DNA from: Isoetes taiwanensis
Taxonomy: Eukaryota > Streptophyta > Lycopodiopsida > Isoetales > Isoetaceae
Direction of reading: 5' to 3'
DNA length: 64,000 bases
Assembly: GCA_021234155.1 (NCBI GenBank)
Contig: JAJEKV010000028.1
Coordinates: 8,758,134-8,822,133, forward strand
Of the stretch, positions 11,277 to 25,174 are shown piece after piece. Both the position numbers and the translations under genes were made by a program. Positions within the stretch are counted from its first letter, which is position 1, and each line of letters starts with the position of its first letter. Below the pieces are notes generated by a model that was not told where the DNA came from, searched no databases, and worked only from the letters and a program-made list of their open reading frames with translations.

Positions 11277-12260
11277 GTGCTCAAGTCAAAAGGATTACGT
11301 TCTTCTTCTCTTCCTCTTGGATATGCTTATGGTTTGACAAGTCTCATTTACCTTCGTTTGCAACGAATAGAAGGTAAATGGACTTCTAGAGCTAAGGGAC
11401 ACGTGTCCCGGGCAGTTATCAACTGCCAGCCCCTCGTTCTATTTGTAGTTTGGCTTAGATGTTTCTCCCATCAGCGCTGTTGTGCGCATCTCCACGCTAG
11501 AATTCTTTCGAGGCCTCTTACAATCGGTCTTTTTGGGATAGGTTTCCCTTTCCTATTGCATCCATTCCATCGACATTTCTTCTCGTATCTCGGGTTGTTG
11601 CTCCGTTCTCTGCCATCGTTTCTTTCTCTCAATCTTAGGGAGCTCTTTGGTTGCAAGGAATGGCACCTCGAAGCGATTCTATGGCCTGCCGTTCATGGAT
11701 TTGCTTTCTCATCTGCAGCTCTTAATGGTGCCTCTGGAGAGCCTCAATCTGATTTGCAAGCCCCAGCCTGGGCTCAGGAAATTATGAAATTGGCCTCTGA
11801 TAGAGCAGACCAATTGTCTTCTTTGGAGGCAAGGATCGTGGCTCAATTACAGTCGCAGCTTAAGACAGAGGATTTGACGGCACTTGAGTCCAAGATTACA
11901 GCATTACAGGAGGAGATAGAGCGCAAAAGCAAGAAATCGATAACTCCAATGCTCAAATATCCAAGCAATATCAAGCTGTGGGACAGTCTCAACAACATTG
12001 AGGATGCTTTTTCTGATTTAGAGAGCCATCTCCGTTTGTCCAAGATCCTGGATCCGATAGCCAAGGCGAAAATTGATAAAGGTATGTCTGTTGTTTCTGA
12101 ACAAAAGAATTTAATTTGGATAAGGGATAGGGAGGGCCCAACTGTTGCAGAATGTCCTGAGTTTGGCGATCTTAGTCCGGGTGATGGTGATAAGAAACTT
12201 AGGGAAGCTAGAAGGATGGTTATGGAGTTGAAGGAACTTAGGCAGCAAGAAGCAGCTTAA
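11277..12260 (+). CDS. Unrecognised ORF with a coiled-coil region, possible retroelement gag
   Basis: A 327-codon frame, longer than any chance ORF nearby. The first ~140 residues look non-coding (rich in Leu, Phe, Ser). Coding-like composition begins at about residue 150 (GASGEPQSDLQAPAWAQEIM). It continues through a charged helical stretch, LEARIVAQLQSQL, and a heptad-like region around residues 190-220. It then has a conserved-looking block with LKYPSNIKLWDSLN and ends KELRQQEAA. The layout (coiled coil plus a compact domain, no enzyme motif) resembles capsid-type proteins of retroelements, possibly a tyrosine-recombinase element, but I see no LTR, RT or recombinase next to it. Its real start is uncertain. 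Confidence 0.4.
   Translation: MLKSKGLRSSSLPLGYAYGLTSLIYLRLQRIEGKWTSRAKGHVSRAVINCQPLVLFVVWLRCFSHQRCCAHLHARILSRPLTIGLFGIGFPFLLHPFHRHFFSYLGLLLRSLPSFLSLNLRELFGCKEWHLEAILWPAVHGFAFSSAALNGASGEPQSDLQAPAWAQEIMKLASDRADQLSSLEARIVAQLQSQLKTEDLTALESKITALQEEIERKSKKSITPMLKYPSNIKLWDSLNNIEDAFSDLESHLRLSKILDPIAKAKIDKGMSVVSEQKNLIWIRDREGPTVAECPEFGDLSPGDGDKKLREARRMVMELKELRQQEAA
11396..11427. promoter_or_regulatory. G-box palindrome followed by a short hairpin
   Basis: GGGACACGTGTCCC (11396-11409) is a perfect 14-base palindrome around a CACGTG G-box. Next to it GGCAGTT/AACTGCC (11411-11427) forms a 7-base stem with a 3-base loop. They lie about 250 bases before the coding-like part of the ORF at 11277-12260. Confidence 0.4.
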
Positions 12261-12890
12261 TTGTTTTATTTGCCCAACATGTGTTCTGTTTATGGAGATG
12301 CTCACAAGGGCCATTTTGTCCACCTTGTCACTATAGCTCTAGAAGAGGAAAAATTCTAGAAGAAAACCTTTATGCATATACTCCTTGTGAACAACAACAT
12401 GTGTCTCTATAAAGATGAAGTTATGCTCTCTTTGGAACAATATAATGGACTTGTCAAGAGTACAAAATGGTGTTATCCGTTATGTAACATGTTGCATGTA
12501 TTTAGTTAAGGATAGATAGATAAATACATAGAATGTAGCTAAGAGATCTTATTTGCTAATCTTCTACCACATATGAATTGATTATTGGCATACCACTGAT
12601 TTGATCAAAAATTGTTGCTGAGTTTTAGAAGGATGTGCAGGGCAACCAGTTTTTGAAAGAGAGCATTGTACCATCTATGGATATTCTATTGCAAGTTCAA
12701 GTTTACTGCTACAACTACCATATGCAAAAGATTGCATTAGGACTTTCTATTTGTATTTTGAAGACAATTGGGAAAGCCATGTTGTTCTTTTCAGACACTC
12801 AAGCTTCAACTAAAAGGTAAGGCTTATTAGTCATATAGGTCCAAAATTAAGAGCCCTTTTAATGCTGGATGTGAAGTCGTAGAAGGCTTC
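12261..12890. other. No gene recognised
   Basis: AT-rich sequence with only short frames. Nothing matches a family I know. Confidence 0.4.
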
Positions 12891-12897
12891 AGTGCTA

Positions 12898-12985
12898 TTT
12901 TTGGGTTGCCCCTAGGGGGGAAAACCCTCGCTTATGTGGGTTAGTGGCATATCCGGGTATATGCTGGTGACTGCTCCAAACTGGC
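12898..12985 (+). repeat. LINE-end-like repeat, copy 1 of 3
   Basis: It starts TTTTTGGGTTGCCCCTAGGG, then an AAACCCT, GTGGGTTAGTGGCATATCC and a TATATGC stretch. The same succession occurs at 18388-18480 (+) and 40866-40952 (-). The minus copy lies next to a LINE C-terminal coding fragment, so I read the family as a non-LTR retrotransposon 3' region. Confidence 0.6.
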
Positions 12986-13199
12986 TGTTGCCAGTAAATT
13001 GGCGGTCAGCCCTGTTGCCGGTTGGTGTTGTTCGAACGGCGTTCTTCTTACCGTGTAACTGGTAGTCGGAATAGGATGTCGACCCTCTCTTCTAATGCAA
13101 GAATTGCATTCCAGATCAACATTCCTTTTGTCCTAGTGTCGATCTTGGAGGCAGGTCACATGGCTCTGCAAGTTTAAATGCTGCACGTTTGAAAAAATT

Positions 13200-13382
13200 G
13201 ACGGATCAAAAAGGGAGACGATCTAAAGGAGCTGGATATGTTTGTGTGGAGCTCTGTCGGATCTCCCATTTCTGATGTGTTCGGAAGTGCAAAATATGTT
13301 GTAGGCAATACTTCCAGGCCTGATTTTGATAAGGATGTTCGTCTTAATATTGTGCTCCATGACGAACCTATTTCTCATTCAG
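13200..13382 (+). pseudogene. Possible exon of unknown gene before the sulfurtransferase remnant
   Basis: An open stretch reads MFVWSSVGSPISDVFGSAKY then a charged segment ending HDEPISHS before a GTTAGT donor-like site. It does not match the sulfurtransferase N-terminus, so it may be a separate gene fragment or a divergent first exon. Confidence 0.25.
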
Positions 13383-14038
13383 GTTAGTCTTTTTTATCTG
13401 CTTTGTCGTTTCTCGCATTTGCCTCCAAAAATCTTCCTGTTTCTATCTAAAGTCTGGCCTCTAATCATTATAATTTAGCAAGCTTTGGAAGATCTGGTCC
13501 AGACTATCAAGAAACAACTCCATTTTTTAATCCTTCTATAGTTCTCAGTGCGTTCAGATCCATACATATTTATGAAATTCTCTTCTAAGAAATGACCCTT
13601 CTTGCAGCAGCAATTTGTGAAAATCTACTCACAGAAATGCTCAGATACAGTCCTGATTTTACTCATTTTGACTTTGATACCATGTTGGTGATATAAGTCC
13701 TGGGGGATGGAGAGATGCACAAAAGGAGACAACAGATCAATCTTGACAGCATAAAGTAATTTGATTTATTGGAAGAAAGACATCTTAATTACAACAATAA
13801 AGTCCCCTTATCTTCATCTTGGTCTGGTAGGCGCTGGTCCTTGGTTTGAACATGCTCTGGCCCTTTGACATGTGACATTATTACTTTCCATATGGGGCAA
13901 ATAGGTGTAACTAATACATGGTATTGCAACAATAAGTGACTGTTACATCTAATTCTAGGCCTTAATGCATTCTATGTGCAGATTTGACGTCTGCTTTTAC
14001 TCGTTAAACTCATTTTATATATGATGATGTCAATACAG

Positions 14039-15185
14039 CTCCCACATATGCTACCATCAGAGTCCACTTTCGCTGCTGCAGTATCAGCACTTGAGATTCA
14101 AAATACTGATAATGTTGTCATATATGATGGAAATGGTATTTTTGATGCAGCACGTGCATGGTGTTGAGTCACCTAATCAAGTTTTTAGTTGTTTATGTGA
14201 TGCAAGTCTAGCTGAATGTATGTGTGATTGACAGGATATTCAAGGCTTTTGGCCATAAAAAGGTGTGGTTTCTAGATGGAGGTCTTCCAAAATGGAAATC
14301 ATCTGGATATCAGCTTGATGCTACGTTGCCGAAGGGACGCTTGAGAAAATACATGAATCCTCAAATGCTGTAAAAGCTGTAAATGCTGGACAACAGGTAG
14401 TTGTGAAGGATTTGTGATTTTTTCATATGTTTTAGATACATGAATTCTTTGTCTCAGCATTTTAGCCATTATTGATTTAACAGGTTGCAACTGGCTTCAA
14501 AGCTTCATTTCAGCTTCACCTGGTTTATGAGTTACCATGGCAAGTTTGATGAGTTACCATGGCAAGTTTATTTGTCTTAGTGAGGTAGTATATGCCTAGC
14601 ACAACGAATAGGGATGATATAAATAAGAGAGCAGTTTATAGGAACATGTTTTAGGCAAGAGGCATTTTTTTTTTAGTGAGACATTGTGCCATACAAATAT
14701 TACAATTCCAGCATCATTTGGAACATATACAGGGGGGTTGAGTGAGCCTTTGCAAGGAACAAAATGCATCCTGTCAATAGAGATCTCGCATGTGCAACAG
14801 CTTTTCTAACACTTCATCAGATTCACTGTTTGAAGCATTTGCTGGTTACATAACCATGGTTCAGTGTTAACTTTCTGCACTACAGTATGGTAGCTTAGAT
14901 TTGTTATGATTGACAACATTCATCTAATATTTCCTTGAAAGATTTTGCTGGGGGCTTTAGGTGAAGAAAAATTTGGAAGAGAAAAAATACCAGTTGATGC
15001 CAGAAGCAAACCCAAGTAATAATGATCATAGTAGATTCGATATTTACTTGAAATTTAATGGATATGTTTTGCTTATAACTAGATTTGATGGTATTGCTCC
15101 TGAACCATATAAAGGAATCAGATCAAGGCATATCCCTGGAGCAAATGTAGTCCGTTCAATGAGGTCCATGTTATCTTCACTTTAG
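14039..15185 (+). pseudogene. Thiosulfate/3-mercaptopyruvate sulfurtransferase, decayed
   Basis: Four exon-like pieces match the plant two-domain rhodanese family, which moves sulfur from mercaptopyruvate or thiosulfate to an acceptor. Piece 1 (14039-14163) has LPHMLPSESTFAAAVSAL and VVIYDGNGIFDAARAW. Piece 2 (14235-14396) has FGHKKVWFLDGGLPKWKSSG, then needs a frame shift before LEKIHESSNAV. Piece 3 (14961-15015) covers VKKNLEEKKYQL. Piece 4 (15083 onward) has RFDGIAPEPYKGIRSRHIPG. The N-terminal ~100 residues and the catalytic C-terminal rhodanese loop (CGxGV type) are not found. Frame shifts occur in pieces 2 and 3, and the donor after piece 1 is irregular. It is most simply a dead gene copy. 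Confidence 0.75.
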
Positions 15186-18100
15186 TCTCATGTTGTGGAG
15201 TGCAAGGATAAGCTTCTAGGTTAAATCATTTGCTGCAACCCATGGCCAGCCCCTGGATGACCTTCTGGCTGATTCAAAAAGTCCCAAGTGGGCATTGATT
15301 TCAAAGGAGTTTTGTGGAGGTAAGTCGAATGCCTTGGGGATAAGCCTTCTAACCAGACATGTAATTTTGCAACTTTCCCACAACAAATTATAGATAAGCA
15401 TTTGTTATTCTTCCTTGCTTTTCATGCTCTATTTTAGTGGCACTACATCTTCTGGCCTTCTTCTAGATCTTCAAAACAGTCATGATTTTATTTCACCTTC
15501 GGAAAAGCTCCAGATGTGATACTCTGCATCTTGAAAGGAGGTTTTGGACCATTTCACTAAGGTTTTCACAAAGTAAAAGTTCCAGGTGGTCTGTCCTACT
15601 AGCTCCAAGCATGTTTTCTCATGTCTCTGTGATTGCTTCAGTGTTAATGCAAAGATGGATTTATCCAATACAATCTTAGATTGAAGATTCGACAGATAGA
15701 GGCACTCCCCAGATTTTGGTTATGTAATGTTTATATTCAAGCATAACTCTATCTTTTGAAGGACCATCCAAAAGCAATAAATCATCTAGCATTTAACGGT
15801 TATCCTTCCTCTATAAGATACTTTCCTCTATAAGATACATGATACTACAAGCCTGTTACCTTTAAGAACAGTTGTAGATCATCTGTTTTCTTGTATCCTA
15901 GAATTGACTAACTTTATTAGTTCACCACAAGATTTCCGTAATTAAATACAACAGTTAATCAGCTAATCATTGGCATATTTGACATGTATCCCCAAAGCTA
16001 AACTATGTAACAAACTGCTACTTACTAGGGTAAAATCACCGCAGTAATTAGAAGGGTTGTGTGCACTATCTGTAACCCATATAGTGTATCCATTAGAGGC
16101 AAGCTGAAAACCTCTGTGGTTGAACCCAAGTACTGCTTCCACATCTACCTTCCCTGGTGCTTATGTGATCTTGCAATCATTTCCAAAACATCTGTTTTCT
16201 GCCTTTTTTTTTTGTTTCCAAACATGCACCCAGAGCCATGTGTGGGCACGAGGATTGCTCTTTGCATTTGATTTTACAGGTGCTGGCACCAAAAGAGATG
16301 TGATAATTAGCAAGTCTGAGTGCCTAGTATATTTGTGTTTCATGGCATATGGATCAACGCATTGAACACTGTATATGCAAAAGGACCAAACAGGGTTGCA
16401 TCGTATGACCATCCAGGTATGTAAAAGCAGTGTCTACCATGCCTGTGGAGTGTTCAATATATCATTGGACTACCACTTTGAAAACAGAAGCATAGGGATT
16501 TGATATGTCAAAGTACCACTGGTTGATATTCTAAGAAATATTCCTATGTCAATTGGAATTAACTCTGGATAGTAATCTGCCAGAAGATGTTTTCAATGCT
16601 TGCAAATACCTCTTGATGCCATCAAACAAAAGCTACAATTTCTGTAGCAAATTTCTAATCATGCAATATGAAGAGCAAGGTTCATATTTAATTGTTGTAG
16701 AAATATGTAAATAATTCCAGTATCTATACTAATGTTATATCCTAGAGGTTCAGGCCTGAGAGAAGGCATGCAAGCTCTCAGATTATCATGCTCAACCATA
16801 TGTGACTTGTACAGTAGATTTCTAAATGTAAGTAGTTGCAGTAGTTAGTTCTGAAAGCATCAAATTTTCATTACTATTCATGTAAGCTCTGCACACTCAA
16901 AGTGCCCTTGACGAAACGAGTTGGCATAGATTGTAATTAATAGAACCTATTTGTCATACTTGTATTTCATATGCCTTTGGAGGCTCATGCTCATGGTCGG
17001 CTAATTGAGCACCTTGTCACAACCATACGAATAGAATAGAATACGACAACAATGGCCTTGTTATAACTTGTTAGGATGCTCATGTGCTTCCTAGAGGATG
17101 TGTCACACCTCCTGACAATGCGAGCATATTATTTTTTACTTTTCGGTCTTCCAAGCTTCACCAAATGGCAATTGCTCTCAGGACTGTTTTGCCATGCTCA
17201 TTGTTTTGAGTTTAAGTAAACAATATATGGGCAAGAAGTTGAGAGAGAAGATCTACATTTGGACAAACACATCGTAAAAGAATTTCTTTTCTTTTTCACC
17301 AAACGGCGGGAGACAAATGGAAAGTATAATTTGAGCGCAGGCAAAGGCAGGTTAAGATTGTTGAGATTCTGGCCCCGCATGTAACTGTGAGAATATAATA
17401 TGTGGTATTAGCAACATTGGTTTCAGCTTGGAGAGAGTGCATATCATGTTATCCTTGTCCCAAGATAGTCTGTATCATGTTCGTTTACAATGATGGAATG
17501 GTGCAGGGCTGAGAGCCAAGGACATAGCCTCAAGCACACAACCTTTATTTCTAAGCTTTTTTAATCCAATGCAAAGTGGATAGAATAATCGCATTTTCTG
17601 AAATGCACGGCAGTCCTATCTTGTTGTATATAGATAAGCAATTTGAAATGATGACCATGATATACCGAAATTGTTTCAACAATAAAACTTATGTACTTGC
17701 TTAGAGCAAATAGTCCTTATTGACTATTTGCGATTTTGGAGGACCCTAAAATTTTGTTTTAATGTTCATATAACATAATTTTGCCAACGTGTGTTGTTGT
17801 ATAGGAAACCAGTAGAACATAATATATGGGTTAATATATTGATCCTTCACAAGACATGAATATATAATGCACATTAGCTATATTTTATTTCATTTGAAGA
17901 CACACCAAGTTCTATCTACAATAGAAATTCTAAAACCCATGTCCCCAAAAGGTAGCAATCTAGAAGCCATCAATCATATTCATGCTAGAGTACCAATCTG
18001 ATGTATAGTGGAAGACAATGGCATAGACATATTTTGTTTGGTCAAATAAAAAGCATAATGGTAGGGTGGTTTCGCCATTATTATGCATGCAAAAAAGTTT

Positions 18101-18387
18101 CCTATGAAACATGTAGATTGAAACATGTGCAATAACCATTCCTAAAGTAGTTTACGACGTGATATCCAAACAAGCTCTTGGTATAATGATGTAATTCTAT
18201 TTAACTAGCAGTTCATCCAAGCAAGCTCTTGGTTTAGTGATATAATTTTTTCTAAATAACCTATCAAACATTCATTTTATGAAATAAGAGGGCTCGGATA
18301 AAAATCTATACAATTCAATTGCCCCGACCTCCAATTTTCTTCTCTCTCCTGCCTCTTTAAAATCCTAAGCCTGCCCTACTGCTAGTT
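15186..18387. other. No gene recognised
   Basis: About 3.2 kb of AT-rich DNA. A frame at 16120-16365 follows a TTTACAG-like site, but I could not match it to the missing sulfurtransferase C-terminus. A short GAATAGAATAGAATA tail at 17029-17043 resembles the LINE tails at 41072 and 45791, with no LINE coding sequence visible beside it. Confidence 0.4.
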
Positions 18388-18480
18388 TTTGGGTTGCCCC
18401 TAGGGGGCAAACCCTGTTTTATGTGGGTTTGTGGCATATCCAAGTATATGCCAGCATATGCCTAGGATATGTTGGTGATA
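18388..18480 (+). repeat. LINE-end-like repeat, copy 2 of 3
   Basis: It begins TTTTTGGGTTGCCCCTAGGG like the copy at 12898 and shares the AAACCCT, TGTGGGTTTGTGGCATATCC and TATGCC blocks. It lies directly before the glycosyltransferase remnant. Confidence 0.6.
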
Positions 18481-18574
18481 CCAAACCGGGCCGCATTTGC
18501 CCAAAGTAAAGTAATGATAATGAAGTGGCACTGCCATGGCCAATCGAGAAGCTGCATGCTGCAGCGGCGGTCCC

Positions 18575-19478
18575 TTCTGCCCATGCCAATGCAAGGGCAC
18601 ATCAATCCGATGCGCGGCCTCGCCAAGCTCCTGGCATCGCAAGGATTCCACGTTTTTTTAATAAATGTACAATCTTTTTGCCTTCCCTCCGCTTTCTCAA
18701 ACCCCCAAATCGGCCGGGTCCCGCATCATTTGATCTTCTCCCCCCGCAAGGCCAGCCCCTTCCACAATGCCAATATATGATGGAAACCATTATGGACGCC
18801 ATTGAAAAGATGCGCTCCCCCTTTGAGCGCCTTCTGGCAGATCTTACCCTTGATTTAGGCTACTCTATCTCCTGCATTGTGGTGGATTCCTTTGTTTCTT
18901 GGGCTGAAGATGTGGCCGATCAATTCTGGGTCCCCAGAGTTCCATTTCGGACCTCTTGCGCTGCGTGTGAGGTCGTCTTTTGCTACCTTCCTCGCCTTAT
19001 TTCTGAAGGATATATTCCTCTTGAGTTTAAAGAGCACGGAGAGGATGATTTGATACCATTTATGAACGGAATGTTTTCATTGAGTCCAAAGGACCTGCCA
19101 GTATCACTACACATGGCAAATCCCCTCATAGAGTATCTAAGGGACATGTACTCAAGGGCGTCAGAGGCGGCATTCAGCCTGGTAAACAGTGTAGAAGAGT
19201 ATGAGCCTCAAGCAGTTGCCTCAATGTCCAAATTTGTAGGCAACTACATGGCAGTAGGACCCCTGCATTCCCAAGAGCCAAGGAAACTAGGCAAAGAATT
19301 TCAGATATGTCTAGAATGGCTAGACACAAAGGAAGACAATTCAATCCTCTACATAGCCTTTGGAACAATCACAAATCTAACTCTTTCAGAATTTGAAGCC
19401 CTGAGAAGATGTTTGTATATGTACTCATATTCATGCTATTCAGCCTCTCTGGAAGGCTCAGCCTCTCTAGAAGGCTAA
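18575..19478 (+). pseudogene. UDP-glycosyltransferase (family 1), truncated and frameshifted
   Basis: The N-terminus reads PMPMQGHINPMRGLAKLLAS, the acceptor-binding start of plant family 1 UDP-sugar glycosyltransferases. Near 18775 the frame changes, and from 18780 the protein continues with MRSPFERLLADL, CIVVDSFVSWAEDVADQF (the usual catalytic-dyad aspartate region), NSVEEYEP and FGTITNLTLSEFEAL. Right after that it ends in a repetitive tail (SASLEGSASLEG) and stops at 19478. The C-terminal half with the PSPG box that binds the UDP-sugar is absent, so the product could not transfer sugar. No introns are apparent. Likely an old truncated copy. Confidence 0.85.
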
Positions 19479-21404
19479 TTGGAAGAAATGCAATTGTTTG
19501 ACTATTATATATGAGAAGTTCAACTTGCACACTTTGTACACAATGACTGTAAAAAATGGTGCATGCAGCTTTAATGTTGATGCGTTGCAAGCAGATCTTC
19601 CGAGAATACAAATACGAAACCAGATTCATATATCAAATTCATGGCCAACATGGAAGAGCACGAAATGGAGACGATTCTGATTTATAATACAATGAAACAT
19701 ATGTTTTTGGAGTAACAACATATGACTATATGACTACAGCCACATGATAATTGCCCTGACGAGGGTCATTTTGTCCAGTAAGGCTCTAGGCAAGCAGGCC
19801 CATGCACCGCCAAGTCTGGAGCCATGAGTGTGCCGCCGAGTGTGGTGGCATTACTGGTGCCTTTATTGGCAAAATGCCCGATTCAACGCAATTACACGAT
19901 GTAATGATCATAGGGTTCATATTACAAACAAAAGTGTCGAGTCCAAAGAAGAAGAAGAAGAAGAAGACAACCTGCGTTCATATCATTTACACGACTCCAC
20001 ACAAAACAAACAAGATCCAACACAAAAAACGAAAAATGAAAACACACTTTCGGGCCACCGAAGGGCAACCCCTCGTGCGCAGCACCTTTGTTTTTTTATC
20101 ATCCACATTAGACAGAAGCTGGAAGAGTTTACTACACATGACTGTACAAATAGCAATGGCATAAAGGCACTAGCAACTAACACAAAAAATGAAGGTTTTA
20201 AACACAAAGCGAAACCCTTCTATCTTTACAATGATAAACATGAGAAGTCTGACTGCCACTTGAGATCTTTTCCATCGCACATTTGTTATTGACATATTGC
20301 AAAACGTGCTATATATCCAGATTTCTGCCTGAATATACACTTGTTCAACCTCACCATTAGTTATGAGTTTAAGATCCAAAAAAGAAAACTGGAAAGCCAT
20401 GTGTGATTACTTACCTTCCCTCAACGACCCAAGAAATACTGATGTTGGGAACAAATACATGTTGTCTTGCATTGTTAGCTGCAGTTGGGTGAAAGAAGAG
20501 AAGAAGAGCCTAGGAAAAAAATAACTTCCCACAAATTTAGCCCCTGTTCTTGCTTAACTTGTGCAACACATGGCAAAATAGAAAATATTCCAATTGTGAG
20601 CTATTATGGCCAAGAACAAAACAAGATGATGAAGAATCATAAGGGGGATACTTGAAATCTTGGCAAAGATCAAACGAGCTATATCAAAAAGCTTTTTCAT
20701 CTGAACCAAAAATTGCTCGACTACAAGAAAGCCACCAGAGCAAGATAGCAAATTTTTAAGAATGCAGGAAAGGTAAAAGGGAGCAGTCTCTAGTAGTTGT
20801 CCTCGTGGCTGGATGAAACATTGTTCCAAAACAAAAAAGATCAGAAATTTTCACGGCCTAAATCTGGTGATTCTCATTCTAAAAATATAAAGTTTAAAAA
20901 TCAATTCTTTATAAGCCTAAGGCCGAAAAAGAAAATGATTAGGACGAAATGAGTTCTAATCATCGAAAAAAATATTTGGCATCCAAAAAGCCAAAAACCT
21001 TAGGTCCATATTTATAGAGAAAATACAAAAATCTTTTTCACTGCCATAAAAGCAATCAGTAATAATGGCCATCAGATCATAAGTTATGCCTACAATATGC
21101 CTTAAGATACCCAAATCCACCCTCCTCCTAACGAATTGCCCCTTAAAAGAAGGCAATCCAAAAAAAAAAATTTCACAATGAACATTCATGATTCATAACT
21201 ACTCAAATATAAACATATCTACCTACCATTACAAATTCATAATAATAGAACGTTCATTGTTCACATTTACTTGAATATAAACTTATTTACGCATTGACAT
21301 TGCATAGGAAACGTGCAAGAACATATGGGAAATTTTGCAGAATGCATTGTAAGCTAAACTTTTGGGTGATATTTTCATTGAAACACATTTAGAACAAAGT
21401 TCTC
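19479..21404. other. No gene recognised; AAG microsatellite
   Basis: AT-rich sequence. A GAA/AAG run lies at 19948-19967. Overlapping frames at 19802-20292 have no family resemblance and include this run. Confidence 0.4.
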
Positions 21405-21536
21405 GGCAACACTACATAGTACCCAACATCCAAATGTTGCAACCATCAACAAGACACATGGCAATAAGCAGGCAACAATACATAGTACCCAACATCCAAA
21501 TGTTGCAACCATCAACAAGACACATGGCAATAAGCA
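21405..21536. repeat. 66-bp tandem duplication
   Basis: Two head-to-tail units, 21405-21470 and 21471-21536, differ at one base (GGCAACACTAC against GGCAACAATAC). Confidence 0.95.
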
Positions 21537-22190
21537 ACCATTACATGTGCTCTCTAAGCTCAAACCTACTAGCAACCCTACGAGAAAGGAGCAAGAACAA
21601 TGTAATGTTTGGCTCAAGTTATGCCCATTTTCTACCATTACCAAGTGCAATTGCCAAATAGTAGAAGATGTGGTGCAATTTGAGCCAAAACATGACATTA
21701 CACTTGATAATTTTTAAGGAGGGGCTGCCAGACTTGGCATTGTGAGTGGCCGTATGTAATGTTCGAAAGGAAAGCGATTACAACCTATTATATGCTTGGA
21801 TTACTTCCAATAACATCCCCCACGACATCGTCCATTGCCCCATCTCCCAGATCAAGCAACCTGCCTGGTATCCACAATTTGACGGCTATAATCGCATCCT
21901 CCCTTCCCAGTACATTAGCTAATGTGCCTAGAGAGGCCATTACGTGAGCATGCGTAGTGGCCTCTACAGGCACATGACCTCTAACATAAGAACAAACACG
22001 CCCCTAAACTTCTATCTCATTTAGAATCACTAGGTGTTTACCTTTAGGGTTTTGGAGGGTAGTAGGACGAATCTTTTGTGAGGGGAGGGAATATTTGAGC
22101 ACAATTATAGACAAAGAATAAAAAACAAAGGGCCAGAAGCAATGGAGCATAAAGGGATTAGGCTATGTGGAAGGATGATGACGTGGATGC

Positions 22191-22196
22191 CACGTG
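22191..22196. promoter_or_regulatory. G-box upstream of the GSK3 gene
   Basis: CACGTG within GATGCCACGTGGACG, preceded by GACGTGG ten bases upstream. It lies about 0.7 kb before the first 5' UTR intron acceptor. Such ACGT elements bind bZIP/bHLH factors, including abscisic-acid and light regulators. Use here is not shown. Confidence 0.4.
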
Positions 22197-22901
22197 GACG
22201 AGGTGTCCGTAAACGTGGAGGAACAAAAGGACATGATAGAGAAAAAGAGAGAGAGAAAGGGGGAACGGGAGGGGGGCACAGATCCAAAGACTAGACTGCG
22301 AAGAAGAAGAACAGGGGAATCAGCAGAATAGGGGATTTGCTCCATAGCCGCCGCATTGCCTGATTAAACGCTCGATCTGGACCCTCCCCATCGGCCATGA
22401 AGAAATAGCTTTGGATATGGGGCAAATAGGAGCCTAGCTCTCACAATGGGTATCGGTTTTAGCTTTGTTTTCGGTTATCGGATTTGCTTCTTCTTTGCTC
22501 GCCGGAGCTGAGGGTTAATCAAGCACAAAGTTGTGGGCTTTCTTCCCGCAAGATGGTGGGAGGGGCGCTGCTATGCATGTAATGCGTCGTTTGAAGAGTA
22601 TTGCCTCTGGGCGATCTTCGATCTCCGACTGCCCCTCCGCGTCTGTACGTTTAACTGCTCTGTTTTCCTTCTTTCGTGCCGTTTTGTTTTGATGCATAAT
22701 ACTATTCATTTCTTTGTCCTAAGAAAACAAGTTCCCAGTATAATGACATTGAGGTGCCATATAAGAACAGTTTTGTGTGTTTTCGGTCTAAAGGATATAT
22801 TTTTGTACTTTCACAAGCAGTTTGCTAGCTTTGTATGTCTAAATGGTTTTCTTCATGATCCACAAGCAATACCCTACTTCTTTGCTTACACTGTTCTACA
22901 G

Positions 22902-23076
22902 ATGGAAAAAGAAATGTTTGTTGCTACTTTGGAAATGGTCACCTGCTGTCTGGTCACTTTTGGATTGTTTGAAACAGCTAGGAGATACAGGCACCAAGAG
23001 GGCCAAGCTAGAGGAAGGTGGCCAGCAAGACAGCAAGGAAACATTGGCAGGTAATATTGGAGCAGGGGAAAATTTT
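22902..23076 (+). other. Probable 5' UTR exon part of the GSK3 gene
   Basis: It follows a TTCTACAG acceptor at 22894-22901 and runs into the kinase ATG at 23077. A possible donor for the upstream intron is near 22640 (GTCTGTACGT). An ATG at 22902 opens a frame different from that of the kinase and would act as an upstream ORF. The kinase frame is itself open upstream of 23077 (GTKRAKLEEGG), so a longer N-terminus cannot be excluded. Confidence 0.5.

Positions 23077-25174
<2,098 letters not shown>

Noticed and set aside
16120-16365. C-terminal exon of the sulfurtransferase
   Set aside because: It follows an acceptor-like site, but the sequence (AGTKRDVIISKSECLVYL) lacks the rhodanese CxxGxx loop and could not be aligned.
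19802-20292. Two overlapping ORFs of 120 and 154 codons
   Set aside because: They overlap in different frames across an AAG microsatellite and resemble no family.
22105-22345. Proline- and serine-rich minus-strand ORFs
   Set aside because: They are the reverse reading of a purine-rich promoter/5' UTR tract of the GSK3 gene.
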